From Romanomermis culicivorax (lineage: Eukaryota; Nematoda; Enoplea; Mermithida; Mermithidae), in assembly GCA_963922205.1 (NCBI GenBank), contig CAWUHX010000025.1:124001-188000 (forward strand): a stretch of 64,000 bases of DNA, in the 5' to 3' direction. Positions 53,251 through 64,000 of this stretch are shown here, one piece after another. The translations under genes were made by a program, and so were the position numbers. The notes beneath the pieces are model-generated. The model was not told the DNA's origin. It saw nothing but the letters and a program-made list of their open reading frames with translations, and searched no databases. The stretch's first letter is position 1. Every line of letters begins with the position of its first letter.

Positions 53251-55562
53251 TGGCAACAGCTTTCAATTAGTATATAACACATCATATATAATCAATTTTT
53301 CCCGAATTATGCAAATTAGATGTAATATACAGTGTTGGCCAACTAATTATCCTCAAGATTTAGTATTCCAAGTTTTTTGACAAGAGCTTGAAAATGATAA
53401 CACACTAATGCAGATGAGTCAACACGTTTTGAGGATGACATAATTTTTTGCATTTGAACTGCATTTTTTAGTTTCCTGTTTTGGTTAATGGCAATACTCT
53501 TATTTTTAATGCATAGGCTAGATGGGACACCCTGTTTGAAATCAAAATCGATTTTTACTTCAATATCAACTAATGAACCAATTGCTCCTAACAGAGATTT
53601 CTCATCATTTATGCTTTGCATATAATTTGCATATTTGTGACCAATTATGTGCCAATGAAATGTTACGTGTTTTTCGAAAGCTCTTGTTGAGCTGTATCTG
53701 ATGAAAAAGTTATGAAAATTCGATAAATATTAGCCATAAAACCGCAGCCTAAAGTTTTGGATAATTTTTATTGAATTCTACTTTTAGAACACGTAGAAAG
53801 TACTGGTCTCAGCGACCCTGGGGCCGTATTCATAAAAAGGCTAAAGTCTATAGACTGGTCTAGACCGAAATCGAGAAAAAATGGTATTCATAAAAAGTCT
53901 TAAGTCTAAAAGTCGGTCTAAATTGGTCGACTTTTAGACCAAAAATTTAGCCTGCTTCCCTAGCAGGCTAAATGTATTTAGACCAAAATTTTCATTGAAG
54001 TGGTTACTTTTTCGAAATTTGGGTGTTGAATATCAAAGAACATTAAGGCGATAAGGAGTTTTCAAGATATATGAAATCCCTTAGCTTTGTCTGATACGAA
54101 ACTCATGCTTAGATTTAGTTTTAATCCTCAAGATGTATTTGTCACGTGCGGAAGAATTTCGCCCAACGTCACATGATTCACATCATGCTTTTTCGTTATG
54201 TTTTTTGCCACTTTCTGTTTTACACTCATTTACGTTAATTTTGGGTTTCCTTTTTATATTTTACATGGAATTTCTGTTTGTACTTTTTGCGTTTCGTTTT
54301 CTGCTTCATTTCTGCACTTTCATTTCCGTTACGATTTGTTATTTTTCCGTTGCGCACATAGACTATGGTATGTAACCCATTAGTAAGAATTTCCGCCAAA
54401 GATAAGCTCTCTGAGCTCATCCCTATAATAGGAGCACAATGTGCACCTCTTATCTGCAAAAACTAGCGACGTTTCACAATGTGAAACGCCTAGTTGGAAA
54501 TTCTCTCTAAATGACGTTCATATGTTTAGCATGGAGAGTGAAACTCGCCCCAATGCTTAACGTAGTGAACTGGAAAATGTCTATGTGACCATAGGCATCT
54601 TCTGCAGCCATGTCTGTTGTTTGGGTGTGTCTTAGCTCCGCCCAAGGCATACTGTAGGTTTACAGGGCCCTTTAAAAGGGCTTGTTTCTTTAGTTTTGCA
54701 CTCATTTTTGGGCCTAAATCGTCTCCTGCGTTTTTACCTTACAACTCCGTGTTTGTCAATGTCTCATTATATTAAATTTGTGTATTTGCCTGCATCCGCC
54801 GCCACCTTCAATAAATTTACATATTTTCGCCTTTGGTGTCTCCCTTGCGTTGCACGTTACCATATCCCGACCTTAGGAGTTTACCCTGTTGCCCGTTGGT
54901 TAGAGAACCCCGCCGCTTCCCCCTAGGAACGTTTGTATCGTCGTCCTCTGACCCATATCAGTTGACCCTCCAGGCCAAATCTTTCTGATATCTGTACCCA
55001 CTCCCCATCGTCCCTAGGATCCACAAAAAGCCCGTTTGAACCCGTGGCCCCGCCTCGAGTACTATGAGAAGAGGACTAGGTGAGTCTTCTCAGGGGTTAT
55101 TATTGTTGGGGGTGTGTTTGTGGGAATCCTCCTTAAGTTGGTTTTCCCTTGAGAATCCCCTCAGTTAGAAAAGCCCTTAAACCCTTAAGGTCAGGGCCAA
55201 ATAGGGGATTAAGATTTACAATCGGGTCCCCTACAGTAAGCCATTCCACCAATGGCACAGTCCCTCATTCTCAGTGAATGAGGACTAGGGATTGCCACCC
55301 CTGACCCGGCCCCATTGTCCATTATTCTACAGCTGAACCCTAGGACAAGGCCGAGGTACACTATAGGTTTTCTTGTAGTAGTACCAGCTGGGTTACGTTC
55401 CCGAACTGAATACATTAAGGAGCCACCCAACGGTGTCACGGCATGACACTCACAGTGACACGGCCGTATTTTCTACCGGATATGGTATGGGCTTGCCCAT
55501 CAATGTGACTGATCACAAGATTTACTTAATGTGACATGGCTCATAATTCAGTTAATGTGACA
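53251..55562 (+). repeat. Long direct repeat, right copy (LTR candidate)
   Basis: Second copy of 38088-40398, again ending TTAATGTGACA. Differences from the left copy are concentrated in its last 570 bases. Its left border falls inside inverted-repeat element E, so this copy appears 5'-truncated. It includes the duplicate of the 92-codon minus frame (53343-53621). Confidence 0.7.
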
Positions 55563-56055
55563 TATTCAACATTATTATTTTTGTGTTTTTTTGCACATGG
55601 TGGAAGCCATTTTTAACTTGATTTATTCAAACTTGGAAGTGAGGCTTTCATAATCCTGGCACGTAGTTCCACTATGTGGAAGTGCCTATAAAGTATGGTA
55701 GCAGTGTAGCACCTGCTACTTCAATGGTTTCGCCAAAATTGTTTGTGGGTTCAAAACATTGAACCCATTAGTGTATTTTTTTGAGTGAAAGTGTTTCTTT
55801 GTTTTAGGGTGTGTCAACCTTTCCATTTCTTGCCGAGTACATACATTACAAGTGCAAAAATGGTCAAAACAAAGTACTTAAAAAATAAGTCTGGTTTTCA
55901 ACTTGAAACCCAGATTAACGGAAACAAAAGAAAAGGAATTGGTTACATAATTGTACATGAGGAGAAAAACATGAGGGACATGAGGGACTTACACCATAAA
56001 TAAAATATATAAGAATTTACATAAAAATTATCCAAATTTTTACAACTCCTTGACA
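55563..56055 (-). repeat. Possible 3' LTR of the minus-strand gypsy remnant
   Basis: On the minus strand AGTAAGGAGGGGAA (purine tract, about 56056-56069) is followed at once by TGTCAAGGAG, as in the 3' end of an LTR element whose integrase lies just upstream (56200-56840). The far end of the LTR was not identified. Confidence 0.4.
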
Positions 56056-56199
56056 TTCCCCTCCTTACTAAAGCAAACATCTTCAGTCGCAGCCTGTTCT
56101 TGCGGTTTTGACGCTTTGACAAATGATGGATTGAGGCCAAATTGAACAGAGTGAAAGCTGATGATGCTTGACACGTCTGACTTTGTTGGATGGGTCAAA

Positions 56200-56840
56200 T
56201 GATGCTATGCGATGGATGATGGAGATGTGAGGATGAAAACGGATGCTTTCATTGATGTGCAACCTGTAAACTTTTTGTGTGTCCGGTAGTTAGATTTTGG
56301 TATTTGGATATTTAACTTTTATGATTTTGTAAGGTCCATGCTGTTGTGAGACAAACTTAGGACACTGATTTTTATGGACAATTCGTTTTTTTCTGAGTAC
56401 CAAGTCTCCAATTTTGTATTTTATATTATGTGACTTTTTGTTATATTGTTCGGAATATCAGTTTAGAGAGGCCAAAATGCTTGCCTACACATTTTTGAAA
56501 GCTTGGGACAAATGATTTTTCACGTGGTTAGCCTATTCAACTAGGTCAACAGTGTAGGGTGACCTTTGGAAACTGAAGGCTGCATCTGAAGGCAACATGG
56601 GTTGTCACCCATATACGAGTTCGAAGGGCGAGTACCCGGTGCTTTCAATTTTGTGAACATTGGTAGAAAATACTGAAAACGGAAGATATTCATCCCAATC
56701 TGAATGATTTTCATTTACGTACATGTGGATACTGGCAACAAGAGTCTGGTTGCACCTTTCAACTTCCTGTTGTGGAGCAATTTGACGTATTTGTAAAGCT
56801 CGTGTCATTTGCGAAAAAGATCGGCAAGTTTGAATTGGAA
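56200..56840 (-). pseudogene. Ty3/gypsy integrase fragment, minus strand
   Basis: On the minus strand 56605-56808 encodes PQQEVERCNQTLVASIHMYV and DWDEYLPFSVFSTNVHKIES, the region around the catalytic Glu of gypsy integrases. About 56270-56460 encodes KIGDLVLRKKRIVHK and QQHGPYKIIKVKYPNTKI, the C-terminal 'GPY' module, with a stop. It is similar to but distinct from the integrase at 52200-52800. It is cut off near 56840 by the next element. Confidence 0.82.
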
Positions 56841-57432
56841 AGATCGTGACGAGACCACCGAAGAGGCGTGGCTACAACGTGAAGAAATTATGAAAGTGTT
56901 TTTCATTAGTTTTGCGTTGTACTGTAGCCAAACGGTTGTGTTTTTTTGGCGTTTGTCTGGAAAAGTGTGTGGCGGCTTTGTACATTAGTAAATTGTGTGA
57001 AAAGTGTGTTCTAAGTTGAGTCAAACTATTTGGAGAATAGTTTGAGTGAGCGAGTGGAACTCCTAAGCGGTTACGAATATACGGCGCGAGTTTCGGCATC
57101 CGAAAACCTTTGGCGACCTGAGCGAAGATCCCTGGATAAAATTGACACAGCGCTCTCTACGAGCCCGTCAATCTCCTGTGTTCGACTATCGTTGCGTTAA
57201 ATCCGATAAACACTCCGGGTGTTTCGTCTACAGCGTTCCGCACGCTCTTCTACGTTCCCTACGTCTCTTCTAAAACGCGCGATAAATCGTCGAGCTACAC
57301 AGCTAAATTCTCATCTGCGTTCCGTCGTCTATCATCTCTATTTTCTCACGCACGACATAATTTGGTGACCGTACCAGCTCGTCTAAAGGTTGAGGAAACG
57401 CCGAAATTTGCGAAAAATCGAAAATCCGAAAA
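56841..57432 (+). repeat. 5' LTR end and leader of the second gypsy element
   Basis: TGGTGACCGTACC at about 57361-57373 directly follows a TAATT end and suits a primer-binding site, the arrangement seen in Drosophila gypsy-type elements (LTR end ...AATT followed by TGG). The LTR would then run from about 56845 to 57360. A small hairpin AAACACTCCGGGTGTTT lies at 57208-57224. No second LTR copy was found within the window. Confidence 0.5.
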
Positions 57433-60400
57433 ATGGAGGAAAACCGCACGCGTCACTCTACTGCGCTCGGTTACGAAAAAGGTTTCTATAAGAAACTAGC
57501 GAATCCCGATAATCTAGAAATCGAAAATTTCGACTGCGAAAACGCGAATCTACCGCTTCTCTACGAAGCAGATAAGCGTAATTTCGATCTACCAGAAACG
57601 TCCGCTCCGCTAAAAACGCGAAAAAACTCGCGATCTCTATCTCCGAAAATCGTCGAAAACCGAAAATTCAACTTTCTAAAACCGAAACCGAAGGATACCG
57701 ATCCTCGAAAAATCTTCGCTAATGACGCGTATATCAACGTAATGCAAAAATGTGATGCGGAAATGATAAATTTTCGTGGCGACGCTACTAACGCGTTAAG
57801 CGAAATCGTAACTATCGCGACTCAACAGTGAAAACTTCTCGATGAGTTTAAAACCGAAATCGAAGCGATGCGAGCTCAGAAAGAAGAGCTATTGAAACCG
57901 AATGTCCCTCAAATCGAAAATGTCGCGAGACCTATGAGCTCTTACACTCAGTCTCTAAAATCGAATAAAACGAAACAGGTCACTAGCGATCGAAAAAGTC
58001 AACTTAGTTTTCGTAGTATAATCGACGATGATGATGATCTAATCATTCCGACTCAAACGTTTGACCGCTCTAACGCGCTAAACGCGCTAAACTCTCAGAT
58101 AAATTTTCCGTCTATCCCACCAACTCAGGTGCATAGATCTTTCGCCGATGACGAAACGAGAATTAAAACTATCTGTAAAATGATAGCGCCGCAAAAACTA
58201 GATAATTCGACCCGAAATCAACAAGTTTTGAAATTCTTCATTGCACTCGAAAACGAGTTCGGCCTTGATGCATCTGAGTATGTGAAACTTCACACGTTGC
58301 GTCGCTTGACTTGCGATGGTGCTCTGAACACCATACGAGATGTCCGATCCTACGATGAAGCGAAACAGATTTTGATGTGTATGAATGCTCCGAATTGCGA
58401 CCAAGATACGCTCCAATGCGAGCTCCAGTCTATCGCTCGGTTTGAAACCGAAGATCCGTCAGCTTTCTTAAACCGAATCAGCACCTACGTACATCTACTG
58501 TACTATGACAGAAGCGCTCAGTATCGCCATAGAAAAGTTATCACAACTTTTCTTTGGAAAATGCCGGAAATTTACAGAGTCTCGATTGACGCGAGTACTC
58601 TAGAAACGATCACTGACTTAGCCATAGCCGTCGCGAAAGTTCAGAAAATCCAGCGAGCGAATAAACAGTCAACTGTCAGAGTAGAACAACCTATACTGGT
58701 TAATACACTCGAAAATCGGTCGGAAGAGCAACCAGCTCAATCGCGCTTCAGAGATGATTCAAAACCTCGTTTCAGAGATAACTCTCAATCCCGAAACAGA
58801 GATGACTCTAGACAGCGAAATAGCGTGAGGTTTCAAGGAAATTCGACTCTAGTGAAAACGAAAGAATTGGAAGAAAGCATAAAACGAGTCCTAGAAAAGT
58901 TCGGAATCCGAGAAAATACGCAAAACGCTAACAATTTCGAAAATCGAAGATCGCGATTTGATGGCGGGATGAGTCCGAACTTTCGGAATAGAGAAAACAT
59001 TCCTATACGGGATTTCTCTCAGAATCGAAACTTCCAACGAAATCAGTCACGTGAACGACCGGTAAAATATTGCACCTATCATGGTCAGTGTAAACACGAC
59101 AGCTCCGAATGCTATCAATTGAAACCACAGGCTTCTCAGCCTCGGCAACAGCAACCGAATCATCAATGGCAAAACCATAATTGGCGTCCTCGTTTTCAAC
59201 AAAATACGCGTAACTACACGCTCAATCAGAATCAAAATTTTGACCGAAATAACCGATTTTTCAATCGAGATAATCGAAACTACCAGAGAGATGTTGCAAA
59301 CATTTCTCTCTGCGAATCCGAATCCCGACAAGAAAAGATAATCGAAAAGCACTACTACTATCCGATGAATAACTCACAGTCTATACAGACTCAGCTAACT
59401 TCTCCGAAATCTTCGCAACAAGTTTTGCCATCAGAAACCAAAACGGTGTCCAACTCACCTACAACTTTCGTTCCGATGAAACCGACAACTAGTACAGCTA
59501 ATATGCTTGAACCGACAGAAGCTTCTAAAGCTACAAACTTCTTCGTCGCTCCTGGAATCACTGATTTCACAATCGAAAAACCTACTGAACCGTGGATCGC
59601 GAGATCTAGCGTGTGTCGAATCGAAGAATGTTCGCAAAAAGATATCAAACTGCTGAGCTTGTACGCTCCTACTCGTGCTTTTCATATCGATGCCGAAATC
59701 GGAAAAACCAAAATGAAAGCGTTAATCGATACCGGTGCTCAGTGTTCAGTCATTTCCTCATGTCTAGCTCAACGCTCTTTGGGGATTGACTATGATACTT
59801 TGGAAACATCCGCGCAGATAAAAGTAGCCGACGGTGCTATCGTCGATGCCAGAGGTCCGATGATCTTCAAAATCAGTTCATCTTTCGGAACGCATCTAGT
59901 AGGATGCTGGATTCTACCTACTACAGGAGAGCAATGCCTCCTGGGAACCGATTTCCTAGTGCATCCGAGCGTTCAAGCCGTAATAAACTTTCGCGAAAAT
60001 TTCATCAGAATCAGAGATGTTCAACAAGAACTAAACCTAGTTTTAAAACCGATCGAAAAAGCGCCCTACGATGAAGTATTTTCAAATACTTCTACGGGAC
60101 AAAGTCAAACGCAAATCGTGAAAATCGATAGATCGCTACCGATTTTGAATATCTCATCATGCTACGTAGAACCGAATTGTCAGACTTGGGTAAACGGGAA
60201 AGTCTTCCCTTTCACAAACCAAAGTTTCAAAAGCGTCATAGTTCAACCCGTGAACTTCGGAAAAGAAAACTGCGAATATCTGATCGAACTAGCGATAATC
60301 AACATAACCGAAGGCAAATGTCCACTATTATTCGTCAATAATAGTGCGAACGGTATCCATCTAGAACCTAACCAGCTCATCGCTGAGGTTAAATTCAAAC

Positions 60401-63400
60401 TCGAAGAATCGAAAATGACCGTCGCGTCGCTAAGCGATCATGAAGAAGACTATGAGCCAGCAACGTTGATTAAAGATCAGTCAACTATGTCGGAAGAAGA
60501 AAAACTTCAACTCGCTCTCGAAAAAATGACCGAAAAGTCGAATATCGACGATGAAGATAGAAAAATCGCTATCGAAGTCTTCAAGCAGTATCGTGATGTT
60601 TTCAGTCTCCCTGTACATCAGCCTACTCTCACTCACGAGTTAACGGTCTCTATAGACACCGGTGATGCAAAACCAGTCGCGAAACACTACTATCGTGCGC
60701 CGATTGAACAAAGACCAATGGTTCGTCAGAAAATCCAAGAAATGCTAGAAAAAGGCCTCATCGAACCTTCGCGATCACCGTGGGCTGCACCTATGTTTCT
60801 AGTAACAAAAAAAGATGGAAGTTGGCGACCCGTAGTCGATTATAGAGGTATAAATGAAGTTACTCCTAGCGATAAGTTTCTGATCCCGAGAATCGATGAC
60901 TATCTAGATGCTTTAGGCAATGCAAGATTTTTCTCAACTCTAGACTTAAAAGCAGGGTACTGGCAAATCCCTTTAGACATCGCTTCACGCGATAAAACTA
61001 CTTTCGTCAGTCAAGAAGGCTTGTTTCGTTTCAAAGTTCTACCTTTTGGTTTGAAAAATGCTCCCGCTGAATTTCAAAGACTAATGGAATGGATCCTGCA
61101 TCCATATATCTGGAAAATATGTTTGGTCTATATCGACGATATCATAGTTTTTTCACAAACGTATAACGATCATCTAATGCATATTCAACTGATCTTTGAT
61201 GCTCTCCGTGACGCGAATCTAACGCTAAGACCTGATAAATGCGATTTCGTACCGAAACAAGTAAAGTTTCTTGGTCATTTGCTAAGCGAAAATGGAATCT
61301 CGCCTGATCCCGAAAAGGTCTCCGCGATCGTAAACTATGAAATGCCAAAAACGGTCAAAGATCTTCAAAGTTTTTTGGGCCTAGTCCAATGGTGTAGACG
61401 ATTCATACCGAATCTTGCCACTCTTTCGCGACCGCTCTATCAACTACTACGAAAAAACGTGAAATATGAGATAAGCGAAGAACATCGTACAGCGTTTAAC
61501 GAGATTAAAACATCTCTAACCTCAACTCCTTTTTTGCGATATCCTGTTTATAAGGACGAAAAATCGAAATTCATCATCCAAACTGATGCTAGCACAACTG
61601 CTATTGGTGCGATTTTGTATCAAGAAAACGAAACTGATCAATGGGTCATCGCGTATAATAGTAGAGTTCTGTCTGACGTAGAAACTCGCTACAGTACGAC
61701 TGAGCGCGAATGTTTAGCAATCGTAGAAGCTTTCCGGTGGTACAGACACTATGTCTACGGTCAAAAAGTAACAGTCAGAACTGACCATAAGCCTTTGCAA
61801 TGGATCAAAGAGGAAAAACATCAAAACTCGCGTCTTCAGAACTTCGCTATAAAGCTTCAAGACTATGACTATCGTGTTGAATATGTAAAAGGCAAAGAAA
61901 ATGCTTGCGCTGATTTTCTATCACGAAACGAGCCTCGCGCTAAAGTGAAGTCAAAGACAAGCGAAGAAGTAACGAATGAAATATTCAGACCAACGTTTCG
62001 CGGAGAGAAAAAGACTGTCGCAGCGGCCATAACAAGGTCAATGACGCAAAAAGAAGAAAGAAATAAAGTGCCGAAGTTCGAAGAAGATTTCCAACAGCCT
62101 GAGAAACGGCTAGTAACTATAGAAACGCCAGAAGAAATCAGAGAAGCTCAAAGAAAAGATCCGTACATCGCGAAGTTGATAAAAGTCTTAGAACAGAAGC
62201 AAATCTCTACGATTTCATCTGCTTTTCATACCGAAAACGAGATAGTGTACCGAACGTCAAAACAAGCTAACACAGCTTCCGCGATAGTAGTCCCAACTAC
62301 TCTGATTGAAAGTGTTTTATATCAATTTCACGGCGCGAAGATTTTAAGCCATCAAGGTCACAGACGCACTACAGCGATGATTCGTCAGCATTTCTGGTGG
62401 CCGAAAATGGAAGAATCAATAATAAAGTGGATCAAAACGTGTAAAACATGTCAACAAACAACTTCTCAGTTGCCCAAACCTCCTCCGTTGATGCCGATAC
62501 AACCAAAATATCCATTTGAAATCGTCGCGACCGACATAGTAAACATATCCCCTCTGGGTGAGAAAAGATCATACGTCATCGTATTTCAAGACTACTTCAC
62601 TAAATGGGTAAGCGCTCATTTGATTCCGGATCAAAAAGCAGCCACTATAGTCGAAAGTTTCGTAAACAACGTAGTTTTGGTTCATGGCAGCCCGAAACAT
62701 CTACTATCAGATCAGGGTTCAGGATTCACTTCAAATTTGATGAAAGACATCGCGAAACTACTAAAAGTTCAGAAAATCAACACCACTGCGTATCATCCGC
62801 AATGTAATGGAATGGTAGAAAGATTCAATCAAACGTTGATTTCGCAACTCAAAAAATTCACCGCTGAAGACCCCGATAATTGGGAACGATATCTACCTTT
62901 TGCGACTTTCGCCTATAACGCTGTTCCTCACACAGCTACTCACTTTTCTCCGTTTCGACTTTTGCGAGGTTACGAACCCAGAATCGCTATAGATTTCGAC
63001 TGCGCGAAAAGTCTAACACTACCGCTAAACTACGATGCGTATCAGTACATCTTCACGCAAGCGCAACTAACGCTATATAACGAAGTTTTCGAAAACTTAA
63101 AAAATGCGTCCGAATCGCATAAACGATACTTCGATAAAAAAGCGAAAGAGCAGAAATACGATCTAAACGATCTCATACTGTTGATTAACAACAAAAAAGC
63201 GACTAAAATCGACAAAGACTATATCGGACCCTTCGTAGTGGTCGAAAACTTCGAAATCTCGAAAAACGTCATAACTATCGATAGTTTAGATTGTCCCGGA
63301 CAATCTCAGAAAGTCTCACTTTCTCGCGTAAAGCCATACATGCCTCGCACGGCATCGGCAATCTTAGAAACGGAAGACAACGGTCCTCCAAAAATTTGTA

Positions 63401-63408
63401 AACATTAA
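57433..63408 (+). CDS. gag-pol: Ty3/gypsy Gag-Pol polyprotein, nearly intact (one in-frame TGA)
   Basis: A frame of 1,992 codons with one internal TGA at 57829-57831 and otherwise open. Counting from the ATG at 57868 (1,846 residues): a Gag region; a Cys/His knuckle [14 protein letters not shown] at about residue 402; protease [10 protein letters not shown] with Asp 621; RT from about 960 with [11 protein letters not shown] and [10 protein letters not shown] (Asp 1090/1091); RNase H ([26 protein letters not shown]); the integrase HHCC domain ([23 protein letters not shown]); and a core with D1556, D1615 and E1651 (D-58-D-35-E). The C-terminal GPFVVVENF module ends the protein. All catalytic residues are present, so the copy is young. 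It could make Pol if the TGA is read through, or Gag could start after it. Confidence 0.95.
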
Positions 63409-63898
63409 AATTAATAATTTTGATATATTTCAACTAACACTAATTTTTAATTTTGATAAATGAAGTCTAACTATTTAATAATTTTGAGCAAAGCGATGAG
63501 TACAAATTTTCGAATATTTAAAAACGCGCAAAACGCGCTCATACAGATTCTATGTGAAATGAATGAAAGGAATGCGTGTGATATTATTATGTGATTTTGT
63601 ACTTATTCACGTCCATTTCGAATAAATTGACCTTCCATAAGTAGTTGCGCAGAAGAGAGATTGAATAGAAAGCGCGCGCTGTAGGAAAATCTTCCTCTGG
63701 TCCCACCCAATCTGAACTTTACATTTTTCGCCATGTGCATGAAAATTTAAATTCGTGGTTTAACAACTTTCCACTTTACACCTTACTCTTTTAGCAAGAT
63801 AGTTTGGCTTATATTTTTCATTTCGCAAAATTGAAACGATAGAGAACGGTCGCATCGAATTTGAAATTCTTCAAGATCAAAGTTGATAGATAAAAGCG
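63409..63898. other. Spacer after gag-pol
   Basis: About 490 AT-rich bases. No match to the putative 5' LTR (56845-57360) was found, so the 3' LTR is not here. GAAATGAATGAAAGGAATG (about 63556-63574) is the only purine-rich run. Confidence 0.5.
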
Positions 63899-64000
63899 AT
63901 GGCTAGTGAATCAGAGGCGACGACGTCGCAAGAATCGGCGATATCAACGTCGCTAATAAATCCGCCGCCGATATTTCGAAAAGCATTTAACAATCAAGAC
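63899..64000 (+). CDS. Start of an open frame running off the window (possible third ORF of the gypsy element)
   Basis: ATG at 63899 opens 34 codons to the window end: MASESEATTSQESAIS, then a Pro-rich SLINPPPIFRKAF. It is Ser/Thr/Glu-rich with no signal peptide in view. Its GCG- and CGA-containing codon choice is like that of the gag-pol frame upstream. If the 3' LTR lies beyond the window this may be an env or accessory ORF of the element; a host gene start is the alternative. Confidence 0.4.
   Translation, partial: MASESEATTSQESAISTSLINPPPIFRKAFNNQD

Noticed and set aside
55785-56003. 72-codon + frame near the minus-strand gypsy remnant
   Set aside because: Composition and place fit LTR or flanking DNA; no family recognised and no splice or promoter evidence.
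1-64000. tRNA or rRNA genes
   Set aside because: I looked for tRNA box A/B patterns and conserved rRNA segments by eye and found none convincing; a covariance-model scan would be needed to exclude them.

Overview
The window is animal nuclear DNA, from an invertebrate metazoan whose phylum I cannot name. Three conserved animal genes lie on the + strand and are split by GT-AG introns; the rest is AT-rich and packed with transposable elements. Host genes in order: the last exon of a BET1-type Golgi SNARE (2932-3138); an ANKLE2 homologue (3360-21064) with a viroplasmin-like domain, ankyrin repeats and the conserved C-terminal block; and a complete PPAN (Peter Pan/Ssf1, Brix domain) gene (21967-35903) whose nine exons join in frame to 355 residues. 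BET1 and ANKLE2 are only about 220 bases apart.

The introns hold most of the mobile DNA. The 11-kb ANKLE2 intron (8946-19997) carries a non-autonomous hAT element with an exact 8-bp target duplication, a GGCTAGCC-type repeat with a 9-bp flanking repeat, two foldback elements whose inverted arms are minisatellites and which are flanked by 9- and 8-bp direct repeats, and a palindromic X-Y-X'-Y' repeat. The last PPAN intron (25908-35764) carries a minus-strand L1/Tx1-like retrotransposon (about 26.9-31.96 kb) and a 2.3-kb hAT element (32078-34401) with the target duplication CAACCATG.

Downstream of PPAN there is no further recognisable host gene. A third foldback element (36785-37778) is followed by a large composite retroelement region (about 37.8-55.6 kb). 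Long direct repeats (38088-40398 and 53251-55562) bracket a decayed Ty3/gypsy-type element. Its order is gag, an env-like glycoprotein, two tandem retropepsins, reverse transcriptase, RNase H and integrase. Env between gag and protease is not the usual order. The long leader contains about 12 copies of a 67-bp tandem repeat carrying TGACGTCA. A minus-strand integrase remnant follows (56.2-56.84 kb). The window ends with a second Ty3/gypsy element (57433-63408), nearly intact: one in-frame TGA interrupts an otherwise open gag-pol frame of about 1,990 codons. A new reading frame starts at 63899 and runs off the end.

The host genes serve separate housekeeping roles: vesicle fusion, nuclear-envelope reassembly, and 60S ribosome biogenesis. 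The most unusual content is the set of foldback elements with unrelated minisatellite arms but similar target duplications, and the env-before-pol retroelement.
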